Notes under the pieces: model-generated
Databases searched by the model: none
What the model saw: only the letters and a program-made list of their open reading frames with translations
Told to the model about the DNA's origin: nothing
Program-made: the position numbers and the translations under genes
In this document: piece by piece, positions 1 through 6,981 of the stretch
Layout of the letters: the number at the start of each line of letters is the position of its first letter
How positions within the stretch are numbered: position 1 is the stretch's first letter
Source: Chloroflexota bacterium
Lineage (GTDB): Bacteria; Chloroflexota; Dormibacteria; Dormibacterales; Dormibacteraceae
Direction of reading: 5' to 3'
Assembly (NCBI GenBank): GCA_005880175.1
Contig: VBJR01000053.1
Span: 1-10,787 of the forward strand
DNA: 10,787 nucleotides

Positions 1-1
1 G

Positions 2-223
2 GGCTATCTGACGAGGGCGGACGGGGAGGTGAGCCCGAACGAGTCGGGCTGGCTGCGCACGGGCGATCTGGGCAGGCTCGACCCCGACGGCGAGCTGCAC
101 CTCGTCGGTCGACGCAGCGACGTGATCAACCGGGCAGGCGAGAAGCTTGTGCCCGAGGAGGTCGAGGACGCACTCGTGCGCCTCGATGGTGTGAGCGATG
201 CAGTCGTAGTGGGGGTCCCGTCG
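2..223 (+). pseudogene. C-terminal fragment of an AMP-forming acyl-CoA ligase
   Basis: The frame is open from the left edge and reads GYLTRADGE, then GWLRTGDLGRLDPDGELHLV, GRRSDVINRAGEKLVPEEVE and DAVVVGVPS. These are the conserved C-terminal elements of the ANL superfamily of acyl-CoA synthetases/AMP ligases: the TGDLG hinge region, the VGR..D.I.R.GEK loop and the start of the mobile C-terminal domain. Such enzymes adenylate a carboxylic acid and pass it to CoA or a carrier protein. Family resemblance stops after VGVPS at about base 223. The catalytic lysine that lies near the C-terminus of these enzymes is therefore missing. The same frame stays open to base 610, but as sequence antisense to an epimerase remnant and then unrelated DNA. 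I call it a truncated pseudogene. The acid substrate cannot be inferred. Confidence 0.8.
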
Positions 224-297
224 GCACCATGGCCGAGCGCATTCTCCACGATGGGGCGGCCCACGAATGAGATCTCCCCGAGCACGAGCAGTCGCAC
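216..297 (-). pseudogene. N-terminal remnant of an NAD-dependent epimerase/reductase
   Basis: From a GTG codon at 297 the minus strand reads VRLLVLGEISFVGRPIVENA followed by LGHGADGT. This matches the first beta-alpha-beta unit of extended short-chain dehydrogenases (typical form MRLLVLGGT.FVGR.IVE.AL..GHEVT). One glycine of the dinucleotide-binding loop is Glu here (LGEISFVG). The resemblance ends at about base 216-220, exactly where the ligase fragment on the other strand ends. About 27 residues survive of a protein normally around 300 residues long, so it cannot be functional. The exact ancestor (sugar-nucleotide epimerase or reductase) cannot be told. Confidence 0.62.
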
Positions 298-486
298 AGC
301 GGGCCATACGATACCGCACCGCATCGACCAGCAGGCCGTCGCGGTCGACGCGCAGCACGCGGCCCTCGACCTGGTCGGCGTTGCGGGGCGGCAGGCGGGC
401 GGCGGGGTGGATGTGGGCATCGGCCGTAGGCGTCCGTCGTGGCCTTGCCCGATCGTGCCACTTGGAGTCGGCGGTAAACTGGGCGA
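298..486. other. Region without a supportable gene
   Basis: This 189-bp stretch lies between the epimerase remnant and the NACHT reading frame. One minus-strand frame, roughly 460 down to 300, reads like actinobacterial coding sequence (ADQVEGRVLRVDRDGLLVDA), but I recognise no family and it has no clear start or stop. It may be another decayed gene piece. I see no tRNA, no promoter that I can defend and no clear terminator. Confidence 0.5.
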
Positions 487-561
487 ATTCGACACGAAGC
501 AAGCCCCTACTCAACTGGTGGCGGGGGCACGGTATTTGAGCACCATGTTGTTGCTGTCTGC
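487..561 (+). other. In-frame N-terminal extension of the NACHT protein lacking a standard start codon
   Basis: The frame of the large NACHT gene opens after a TAA at 475-477. Between there and the first TTG at 562 it reads IRHEASPYSTGGGGTVFEHH and then VVAVCLAKCLLG. The GGGG.VFE..V...L...L.G pattern is what I remember from the N-termini of nuclease-NACHT proteins in actinomycetes, so this piece belongs to the protein. No ATG, GTG or TTG occurs in frame before 562. The ATT codon at 487 gives about ten residues before the glycine run, a natural length, and could be a rare AUU start or a mutated ATG. No well-spaced ribosome binding site is visible: the nearest GGAG is at 464-467, too far upstream. 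Confidence 0.55.
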
Positions 562-3500
562 TTGGCAAAGTGCCTGCTGGGCAGTCGGCTATGGGCGCCC
601 GGCTCGGTAACCTCGGTTCGGGCACAGCAGCGGCATACAGGCGCATTCTTCGACGATGTGGTGATCGCCAGCGAAAGCGACGGGCACGAGTACATCGCCG
701 AAGCGCAGATACGTAGCCGACCTCGCCTGATCGCAGGAGACAAATCGTTCCGTGAACTAGTGCGCGCAGGCAACGATTCAATCGCAGTCCGCGCAGAGGA
801 GTTTACGATCGGCCGTCGGCGATTGGTATTGGTGGTCGCGGGCGATGCGATGACGGCTGTCCATCTGGCCGGCTTGACGGAGCTGGCGCGTGCCATCAGT
901 GATTATGAGGAATTCGCTCAGGACGTTCTGCTGCCTCGACGCCATAGCAGTCAGGTGCGGGAGCGATGGCGGCAGTTGGTTAAGACTATCTCAGGGATAG
1001 GACTAGCTGACACCGATGAGGCAGGCGTCATAGCGTGGCGCTTCGCGCGCCACCTCTACGTTGTTAGATGGGACCTTGAAGGAAGCGTCGCGCAGACGCG
1101 TGCAGACACTATCAACGAGCTTGCAAGGATCTGGTCGCCCTATGACGATGCGCGGGCAGTAGCGTTGTTTCGTCGGCTGGATGAGACAGCGAGTAGCCTC
1201 GTTCCGTTGGGAGGGCGAATGGACAGCCCTGCCTTGGTAACGCAGCTAGGGGAACTTCTGGCGGACTCTCACCTGCTGTCCAGCCCGAATCGCCGCACCG
1301 TCCTTGCGGCACATCTTCGACGGCCGGAAGCGAGAATCGCGGGACGCCTGCGCGAACTCGGGGTGGTTGAGGAGCGCGCCGACCTGATCGCTGAAGCGAT
1401 GATGCAGTCAGACTTGCGGGCAGATGTGTCCTCGTTGTCGCCAGGACGAGTCATCGGATTCAGGGAAGATGTCGGTGCAGGAAAGTCTACGTTTGGTGAT
1501 CTCTTGCTCTATGGGAAGCTGCGAGAGATCGAGGAAGGCGAGGCTACTGCGATACCAGTCCTGATTGACGCCCAGACGGTTGACGGGACGTTGGAGTCGG
1601 CAGCGCGTGCCGCTGCGTTGGGTCTGGGCGATCCGTGCCTGGTCGGGTGCACTCTGATACTCGACGGCATCGACGAAGTCGCCATTAGTCGGGCGAGATC
1701 TCTCATTTCGGAAGCACATGCCCAGGTCCGTCACTGGGCTAACACGTCGGTCGTATTGTTGAGTCGACCATTGACCGGCGTCACCGAAGGAACAGATTGG
1801 CGCGCGATCAGGCTGCTATCGGAGGGTGAGGCAGCTGCGTTGCTGGTAGCGGTTACCGGCGACAAGCCGCATGTCGCGTTGTCCGGCCAATCCATTCAAG
1901 TGCGGGAAGCAATTCTGCGTCCTCTGTTTGCCGTCCTATTGGGCGTGTGGCTTACGAGACAGTCGGGCCGCAGCCCAAGTTCATCGGCCGAACTCATTGG
2001 GCACTTGGTGTCACGCACTCTGGATCGACTTGAGGGCATGCAGACTGAGGGCCATGAACTCCTCAGACGACTCGCAACGCGATCCCTGATGGCCGGTGGT
2101 GGTCGTGTACCGCTCGGCGATGTGGCCGGAGGTATCGACGGAGAGGGAATCCTGCGGCGTACGGGATTGGTGCGGATTGACGTTCGCGGCCAAGCCTCGT
2201 TGTCGTTAGCAATTCTGACCGATTGGTTCGCAGCTCAACACTTGCTCGTAGAACCGGGTATTATCGATACCGTACGGTCTGACGCTGATGGTCTTATGCG
2301 TTGGCGATATGCGATCGCCAGCGCTGTGAGCCGTTCATCGTTCGACCGAACTGCCCACCTCATTGAGGCGGTCGCAGAGGTCGCACCGGCGGTTGCCGCA
2401 TGGATAGTCGACCACGCGATTGTCAACGGCCATACACCGCGGCAAGACCCTACAGAAGGTCGCGAATTGGGCCGTAGACTGGTGTATGCGAGGCAGGCTT
2501 GGGCTCGGGTGCTCGGTCCCCTGGGCGCGGCCGTAACGCCAACGGCACGTGATGGACATTCCTTCGCCACACTGGGTGTCCGAGCGCATGGCGGCTGGCT
2601 GAGTGGAGCGTGGTACTGTGGGGCCGAAGCATTGCCACCAGTGGTCGACTTGCCGCCCGGCCTGAACCCTTTCACTGCCGATCCGGAGGGTGAGTGGTAC
2701 GGCTTCTTCGGCAGCATCGAGGGGCATCAGGATAGCTGGCCCTGGCGTTGGTCCTGGGAGCGGGTTGTATCCAAGCTCGCTGCCCTGCTGCGGTCCGGTG
2801 CCTTGGTGGAAGGCGCTGAGGCGCTGCGCGACGAGAACGACTGGGCGCTGGCACAGATCATTGTTGGTCGTCGGCCGAGCGCTATAGCGCCGCCCATTCA
2901 CATGCACGAGGTCGAACAGGCGGTCCAGGCAGTCCGTAGTTTGGGGGCCAGCGGGGGACGAAACTTCGCAGGCATATGGACTATCAGAGCGGCCGAGCGG
3001 CTTATGGTCCGGCTCCGTGAGCAGGCAAGGGATGAGATCGGATCGCCTTGGTACGGACCTACGCAATCGGGAACGCATGTGCTGGAATGGTGGAGCATAG
3101 AGGCGCACATTCGTCGTGCCCGGGCGATCACACGGGCAGCATTGAACGCTTACGAATACGCCGTCGCGACTTGGCTACCAGCGTTCAGGGGTCAGCTGCG
3201 GACCGTTCGCTTGGCGCCCCTCCGAGTGGTTGGCTCGGTCGCCCCGACGCCTTTGGGTAGCATTCAGCCATACACATTCCGCTGGTACTTGGAACCTGTC
3301 GCCTGGCGCGATGGTATAGAGGACGATTGGCGTGTGATGTCGCTTGATGAGATGCGGAGCGACGATGAGCGACTGATGACTACGTACGATCGACGAATGG
3401 CTCAAAGACCAGAGGCTCCATCGATCACCATACATAGTGGAATGCCAGCCTTGACTTCGGGACGGCCGGCGGCTGTTCTTGCCGTTGACATGCTGTGGTC

Positions 3501-3576
3501 TGACCTCGGTGAGTGGGGTTGGGTGTCCGGAGCCGCACCGTTCGAATTGGACATGTTGCTGTCCGCAACGATGTGA
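562..3576 (+). CDS. NACHT-domain STAND NTPase with nuclease-like N-terminus, probable anti-phage protein
   Basis: A 1004-residue product from the first available start, TTG at 562; the true N-terminus is probably about 25 residues longer (see 487-561). Residues 25-54 carry FFDDVVI, a strand-turn-strand, then EAQIRSRP. This resembles the catalytic strand of Cap4/DUF4297-like PD-(D/E)xK nucleases (..DD...QVK/R..), with Arg in place of Lys. The NTPase core follows: Walker A EDVGAGKST (K308), Walker B LILDGIDEV (D368, D371, E372) and the LLSRP strand (401-403), the usual NACHT order. An SLAILTDWFAAQHLL segment near 548-562 matches the FxEYFAA element common after NACHT domains. Residues 570-1004 are Trp-rich and match nothing I recognise; a sensor role is inference. 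NACHT proteins in bacteria include phage-sensing abortive-infection proteins. Codon usage is AT-richer than the genes at 5400-10700, suggesting transfer. No signal peptide or membrane segment is seen. Confidence 0.85.
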   Translation: MAKCLLGSRLWAPGSVTSVRAQQRHTGAFFDDVVIASESDGHEYIAEAQIRSRPRLIAGDKSFRELVRAGNDSIAVRAEEFTIGRRRLVLVVAGDAMTAVHLAGLTELARAISDYEEFAQDVLLPRRHSSQVRERWRQLVKTISGIGLADTDEAGVIAWRFARHLYVVRWDLEGSVAQTRADTINELARIWSPYDDARAVALFRRLDETASSLVPLGGRMDSPALVTQLGELLADSHLLSSPNRRTVLAAHLRRPEARIAGRLRELGVVEERADLIAEAMMQSDLRADVSSLSPGRVIGFREDVGAGKSTFGDLLLYGKLREIEEGEATAIPVLIDAQTVDGTLESAARAAALGLGDPCLVGCTLILDGIDEVAISRARSLISEAHAQVRHWANTSVVLLSRPLTGVTEGTDWRAIRLLSEGEAAALLVAVTGDKPHVALSGQSIQVREAILRPLFAVLLGVWLTRQSGRSPSSSAELIGHLVSRTLDRLEGMQTEGHELLRRLATRSLMAGGGRVPLGDVAGGIDGEGILRRTGLVRIDVRGQASLSLAILTDWFAAQHLLVEPGIIDTVRSDADGLMRWRYAIASAVSRSSFDRTAHLIEAVAEVAPAVAAWIVDHAIVNGHTPRQDPTEGRELGRRLVYARQAWARVLGPLGAAVTPTARDGHSFATLGVRAHGGWLSGAWYCGAEALPPVVDLPPGLNPFTADPEGEWYGFFGSIEGHQDSWPWRWSWERVVSKLAALLRSGALVEGAEALRDENDWALAQIIVGRRPSAIAPPIHMHEVEQAVQAVRSLGASGGRNFAGIWTIRAAERLMVRLREQARDEIGSPWYGPTQSGTHVLEWWSIEAHIRRARAITRAALNAYEYAVATWLPAFRGQLRTVRLAPLRVVGSVAPTPLGSIQPYTFRWYLEPVAWRDGIEDDWRVMSLDEMRSDDERLMTTYDRRMAQRPEAPSITIHSGMPALTSGRPAAVLAVDMLWSDLGEWGWVSGAAPFELDMLLSATM

Positions 3577-3599
3577 CGGCCACGGTTGGATCCGGCTCA

Positions 3600-3925
3600 G
3601 CATGCCGTACCGTCGGCGCTCATCGCGCCGATCCCGGGCCCGACGAGGACGGACGCCTGTTCGGACACGAAGTCCTCGAACTCGCGGTCGGCGTACCCTG
3701 GTCGGCCACGATGAGCAGGCTCGGCCATGGTAGCGAGTTCTCCAGCATGGCCTGGGCGACCTCCTCGATCATCGAGTTTGGGGTCGGCCAGAGCCGAGAC
3801 CGCCACGGCGCCGTCGGGCGTGGTGAGCAGGCGCAGGCGCCAGATGTAGCGCCAGAGCGAAGGGCAGTAGCCGCACTTGGCCCAAGTGGCGAATTCTGCA
3901 GAGTCGTCATGACCATCCGTCATCT
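3600..3925 (-). pseudogene. IS982-like transposase fragment with two frameshifts
   Basis: Reading from 3925 downward: WAKCGYCPSLWRYIWRLRLL, TTPDGAVAVSALADPKLD, then after a frame change near 3770 EEVAQAMLENSLPWPSLLIV and ADQG, and after a second change near 3700 YADREFEDFVSEQASVL. The order matches the DDE region of IS982-type transposases as I remember it in Streptomyces (YGYC.SHSR.FWGLRL, ALA.PK..ERE, L..DKGFA.REFE). About 105 of some 290 residues remain, and both ends are missing. Two opposite frameshifts and the truncation make it inactive. I see no terminal inverted repeats. It lies between the NACHT gene and the membrane-protein pair, so an insertion element once landed in or next to this block. 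Confidence 0.72.
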
Positions 3926-3930
3926 CGTGC

Positions 3931-3938
3931 AGAGGTGA
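3931..3938 (+). promoter_or_regulatory. Possible ribosome binding site favouring a TTG start at 3943
   Basis: AGAGGTGA lies 4 bases before an in-frame TTG at 3943, which would add eight residues (MILGVRLR) to the membrane protein. The ATG at 3967 has only a weak GGGTG about 12 bases upstream. The motif overlaps the edge of the transposase remnant, so it may be fortuitous. Confidence 0.35.
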
Positions 3939-3966
3939 GTGGTTGATATTGGGTGTTCGATTGCGC

Positions 3967-4413
3967 ATGAGTCTTCATCAGATGTGGGGTCGTACTGTCG
4001 AGGCGAGGCTCCATATCGAACTCGTGTATTGGTTGTTCACATCTATCGTCGCCGGGGCGCTTCCTCTGCTGCCGCATCTGGTCGAGATCCCAGCGTGCAC
4101 TTGTTCCTCGTCGGGCACTCCGGTGGGTCTCGATGCCCTCTTGGAGCATGGCGAACTGCTGTGGTCTGGTGTGATCGGATTTGGATCGGCATTACTTCGC
4201 TTCAATCTTGATAGACTCGGACCTGAGGCGGTGACGGGCCTCCTTAGCATTTTCGCGATTTCCGGCATCGTTGGTGGGGTCATTGGCGTTGCCAAGATCG
4301 ATCAATTGGCGAAGCAAGGGGTATTGGTGGAGACATCTCTGGTGATATATGGGCTAGGTGCCTTGGCAGCCTTGGCCTCCGTGATGTTCACGACACTGGG
4401 CCGTAGGCGATAG
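3967..4413 (+). CDS. Small multi-pass membrane protein, function unknown
   Basis: 148 residues from ATG 3967, or 156 from TTG 3943, which has the better ribosome binding site. Hydrophobic segments fall at about 17-39 (IELVYWLFTSIVAGALPLLP), 62-77, 89-109 (TGLLSIFAISGIVGGVIGVA) and 123-144, so three to four membrane passes are likely. A short Cys-Thr-Cys-Ser stretch sits between segments 1 and 2. The protein ends in GRRR, a basic tail that probably stays in the cytoplasm. I recognise no family. The next gene begins 4 bases after its stop and is also a membrane protein, so the two are probably co-transcribed and may form a complex. Its place downstream of the NACHT gene suggests, but does not show, a shared role; about 390 bp with an IS remnant separate them. 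Confidence 0.7.
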   Translation: MSLHQMWGRTVEARLHIELVYWLFTSIVAGALPLLPHLVEIPACTCSSSGTPVGLDALLEHGELLWSGVIGFGSALLRFNLDRLGPEAVTGLLSIFAISGIVGGVIGVAKIDQLAKQGVLVETSLVIYGLGALAALASVMFTTLGRRR

Positions 4414-4417
4414 CGAC

Positions 4418-4891
4418 GTGGACGCTGCACTGCTGACAATCGGACTCGCTGCGGTGGGCGGTGTCGGCCTCTTAATTGCTTTGTTGATCAGCGCAGCAGT
4501 TTTGCAACGACCGCGACGTAAATCGGACCACATGCCAGGTCGCACAAGGGGCGGCACCTCGCTTTATGGCACGGTTGTTGCTGTTTGGCTGGATGCATTG
4601 GAAATATGGCTTCAGCTCCTTGCCCGCCTCCTCCTGGTCGCTGCTGTGGCTGCAATCGAGTATGTATTGACCTGGTTGCTCGACGGGCTCCCGCGTTGGC
4701 TGGGATTCGCTGCGTCGCCTGGGATCAGTCAGATCACATTTGTAGTATCGATTCTTCTTTATCTGTTCGACATCCTTGTGCTCATAATGACCATTGTGTT
4801 GGTCGGCTTCGATACAGTTACGATGCTATCGGAGCGACACGTAGCCCATCGTGAGAAGTCAGAGATTACGAATGGAGCCGGCCGGCAATAG
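4418..4891 (+). CDS. Second multi-pass membrane protein of the pair, function unknown
   Basis: 157 residues from GTG 4418, which lies 4 bases after the stop of the preceding gene; the start has no strong Shine-Dalgarno sequence and may rely on translational coupling. Hydrophobic stretches are at about 3-29, 49-88 (long enough for one or two passes and containing EIWLQLLARLLLVAAVAAIE) and 103-136 (VVSILLYLFDILVLIMTIVL). A basic loop QRPRRKSDHMPGRTR at 30-44 follows segment 1 and should be cytoplasmic by the positive-inside rule. Acidic residues (D59, E62, E81, D118) sit within or next to hydrophobic segments, which is unusual and could line a pore or a contact surface. No family is recognised. 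It is the last gene of the plus-strand block. Confidence 0.7.
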   Translation: MDAALLTIGLAAVGGVGLLIALLISAAVLQRPRRKSDHMPGRTRGGTSLYGTVVAVWLDALEIWLQLLARLLLVAAVAAIEYVLTWLLDGLPRWLGFAASPGISQITFVVSILLYLFDILVLIMTIVLVGFDTVTMLSERHVAHREKSEITNGAGRQ

Positions 4892-4908
4892 GGTTGCTGC
4901 ACACACAT

Positions 4909-4928
4909 ATGGTTCAGTGAGGAACCGT
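4909..4928 (+). terminator. Small stem-loop after the membrane-protein pair
   Basis: ATGGTTC and GAACCGT form a 7-pair stem (one G-U) around the loop AGTGAG, starting 18 bases after the stop at 4891. There is no T-run, so intrinsic termination is a guess from position. Confidence 0.28.
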
Positions 4929-5420
4929 TGCGTAGTGAATGGCCTGCGTGAACTGATCACTGATTCGTGGGGCCGCGCCCGGCGGCGGTGCTCCGTCCAC
5001 CTGCCATGTGAACAGACCGCGATATCAGAGGCAACGGCCCCCAGGAGCGCCGCGGCGCCGGGCGTCCCATACATCGCCCCCGTTGCTTGGACGCTATTGG
5101 CTGGCGAGCGCCAGCCCATGGGTTCCGGGCCACAGCCCTTCCGTCATTGTCGAGGTGATACCCCGGGGTCCGAGACGGACGGCCCTCCGAGGCCCCGAGA
5201 CGCAGGACGGCGGGGGCTGATGAGCCCCCGCAGGGGCGGCGACGAAACCCTCAGACAGCCGCCGCAGCGCCGACGACGGTTGGTGGTAGGCCGCACGCCT
5301 GCAGGCCGTGGCCGAACCTCGAACGCGCCTTGCATCGGTCCGATCAACGCGATCTCGTCGGAGTCGGAAGGCATAGCTCTGGGGCAGGAGTCCGACCCCG
5401 TCCCAGTTCACTGCCCGTAC
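4929..5420. other. Intergenic stretch with hairpins, no supportable gene
   Basis: Almost 500 bp separate the plus-strand block from the recombinase. Open frames exist on both strands but their translations look like random high-GC sequence with no motif. Inverted repeats are dense: GGCTGGC/GCCAGCC at 5099-5116, the palindrome ACCCCGGGGT at 5160-5169, GTCCG/CGGAC at 5168-5180, and GCGGGGGCT/AGCCCCCGC at 5210-5231. The converging gene ends fit terminators. The boundary of the mobile module is also expected around here. Confidence 0.5.
5210..5231. terminator. Strong GC hairpin between converging genes
   Basis: GCGGGGGCT and AGCCCCCGC form a perfect 9-bp stem with a GATG loop. An overlapping alternative hairpin, GCCCC-CGCA-GGGGC (5224-5237), uses the same C-run, so the two are mutually exclusive. 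No T-tract follows on either strand. It could act as a bidirectional U-less terminator, which is common in actinomycetes, or be part of the structured RNA discussed in the findings. Confidence 0.35.
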
Positions 5421-6965
5421 TCAGGGCAGACAGATCGGAAATGCTTCGATCCGAGCGAAGCGGTTCGCATGCTGTACAACAGGGTCCACCATAGTTGACA
5501 TAAGTCGAACCGGGGGTTCCGCCGGGAGGCGGAACACGGGGTGGATCGCCTCCCGGCTCTCGACGGTGATGCTGGCCACGAGCATCCGGAGCAGGGCCTT
5601 GCGTTGGGCCGGAGTGCCCGCTCGGATGGCCTCCTCGATCGTCTCCTTCAGGTCGCCGAGGTCGGTCTCGGTCGGACCGGTCCATCGCTCGTGATCGATG
5701 GCATCCAGGAGTTCCTGCCGGCGGGTGTTCAGCTCGTTGAGCCGTTCGTCCAACTCGGCGACTCGGCCGGCGAGGCGCTTGGCCGAGAGGGTCTCACCCT
5801 CGAACGCCGCGAAGTAGCGCTCGACCGCCCGCTCGGTCTTGGCGATCACGGCCTCCACCGTAGCGAGTTCGTGACGGTGCTGAGGGAGGTCCTCTTCGGC
5901 TCGCTGGCAGGCGTCGGCGACGGCCCGAGCCATGCGGCTCTCGTCGGCGTAGGTGGCGAGCATGGTTTGCAAGATGGCCTCGTCGAGTTCGTCGGCCGGC
6001 AACCGGTCAGCCTGGCAGCCGTGCTCTCCGTAGCGCTGCCTGGAGAAGCACACGTAGTACCGGTAGCGCGCGCTCCGGCCGTGAGCTGCCGCTCCCACGT
6101 AGTGGTTGCCACACCGAGCGCACGAGACGAGCCCGCTCAACATGTAGTCGGTGTTGTTCGTGCGACGCTTGGAGAAGTCCTCGCCCCTCTCGTCGAGCAA
6201 CCGCTGCGCGGCTTCGAACGTCGGCAGGTTCACCAGCGGCTTGTGCATCGCGTCGTACGTGTTGCCACGGAACGCGATCCGGCCGGCGTAGACAGGGTGG
6301 CGCAGCACATTGAACACGGTGACGTGGCTCCAGTGCCGACCGGCGCGCGTCCGGTGGCCGCGCTCGTTCAGCCATTTGGCGACTGAGCGAGTTCCGAGCC
6401 GCTTCTCCACGTACTGGGCGAAGATGAGTTCCACGACCGGTCGCTCCGTCTCGTCCACGATGAGCAGCCCGGTCTTCGGCTGTACCCGATAGCCGAACGG
6501 CACAGGGCCACCGAGGAAACCTCCCCTGGCGGCCTTGCGCTCCATGCCGTTGATCACCCGGTCGATCAGCGTGGCGCGCTCGAACTCGGCGAAGATGCCG
6601 AGGAGCTGCACCATCATCCTTCCGGCCGGTGTGGCGGTGTCGAACGGCTCTGTGGCGCTGCGGAAGACGACCTGGGCCCGATCGAGCTCTTCCAGGATCT
6701 GCGATAGGCCTCGCACCGATCGAGCGACGCGGTCGACCCGATAGACGAGTAGCAGATCGTACCGCCGGAGTCGTGCATCAGCCAGGGCGCGCTGCAGGTC
6801 CGGCCGGTCCAGGGTGCTGCCGCTCATCCTATCGGTGTAGCGGCCGGTCAGCACCCAGTCTTCCTGGCTCTGGATGTAGGCGCCGAGGCGCTGGTCCTGC
6901 GCTTCCAGCGAGTACGGCTGGTGGTCTTCGTCAGTCGAGATGCGGGTGTACGTTCGTATTCGCAT
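5421..6965 (-). CDS. Large serine recombinase (integrase/excisionase of a mobile element)
   Basis: 514 residues from ATG 6965; AGGT lies 7 bases upstream and GAGGAG 12 bases upstream. The frame extends upstream without a better start. The N-terminal resolvase domain (1-145) has nucleophile Ser10 in YTRIST, plus R8, R54 in LDRPDL, and D78, R79, R82 in VDRVARS, so the catalytic set looks complete. The recombinase domain (about 150-270) begins at GGPVPFGYR. A zinc ribbon follows with C282, C285, C306 and C317. A long coiled coil spans about 355-425, as in phage and ICE integrases, where it controls synapsis. Such proteins join attP and attB by a 2-bp staggered break through a Ser-DNA link. The last 25 residues (from VDPVVQHANR) look less family-like and may be set by flanking DNA. 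It is the last gene of the minus-strand cluster. Confidence 0.92.
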   Translation of the reverse strand: MRIRTYTRISTDEDHQPYSLEAQDQRLGAYIQSQEDWVLTGRYTDRMSGSTLDRPDLQRALADARLRRYDLLLVYRVDRVARSVRGLSQILEELDRAQVVFRSATEPFDTATPAGRMMVQLLGIFAEFERATLIDRVINGMERKAARGGFLGGPVPFGYRVQPKTGLLIVDETERPVVELIFAQYVEKRLGTRSVAKWLNERGHRTRAGRHWSHVTVFNVLRHPVYAGRIAFRGNTYDAMHKPLVNLPTFEAAQRLLDERGEDFSKRRTNNTDYMLSGLVSCARCGNHYVGAAAHGRSARYRYYVCFSRQRYGEHGCQADRLPADELDEAILQTMLATYADESRMARAVADACQRAEEDLPQHRHELATVEAVIAKTERAVERYFAAFEGETLSAKRLAGRVAELDERLNELNTRRQELLDAIDHERWTGPTETDLGDLKETIEEAIRAGTPAQRKALLRMLVASITVESREAIHPVFRLPAEPPVRLMSTMVDPVVQHANRFARIEAFPICLP

Positions 6966-6981
6966 AGTGCTTACCTGCTCC

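Noticed and set aside
300..460. Minus-strand reading with VEGRVLRVDRDGLLVDAVRY
   Set aside because: It looks coding-like but I cannot name a family and there is no start or stop that makes sense, so it is only mentioned as possible debris.
29..610. 193-codon plus-strand frame as one full gene
   Set aside because: Only the part up to about 223 is ligase-like; the rest is antisense to an epimerase remnant and unrelated sequence, so it is a chance fusion of frames.
2335..3108. 257-codon minus-strand frame in the NACHT gene
   Set aside because: It lies wholly inside the NACHT reading frame on the other strand and shows no domain.
5411..5429. CTGCCC/GGGCAG stem-loop as terminator of the recombinase
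   Set aside because: The stop codon lies inside its loop and there is no T-run, so a terminator role is not convincing.
4851..5498. 215-codon plus-strand frame after the membrane proteins
   Set aside because: It starts inside the preceding gene, has no ribosome binding site and its Arg/Pro-rich product has no motif; it also overlaps the recombinase end.
5541..6386. 281-codon plus-strand frame
   Set aside because: It is antisense to the recombinase, and its Gly/Val/Leu-rich product is the typical shadow of a GC-rich gene.
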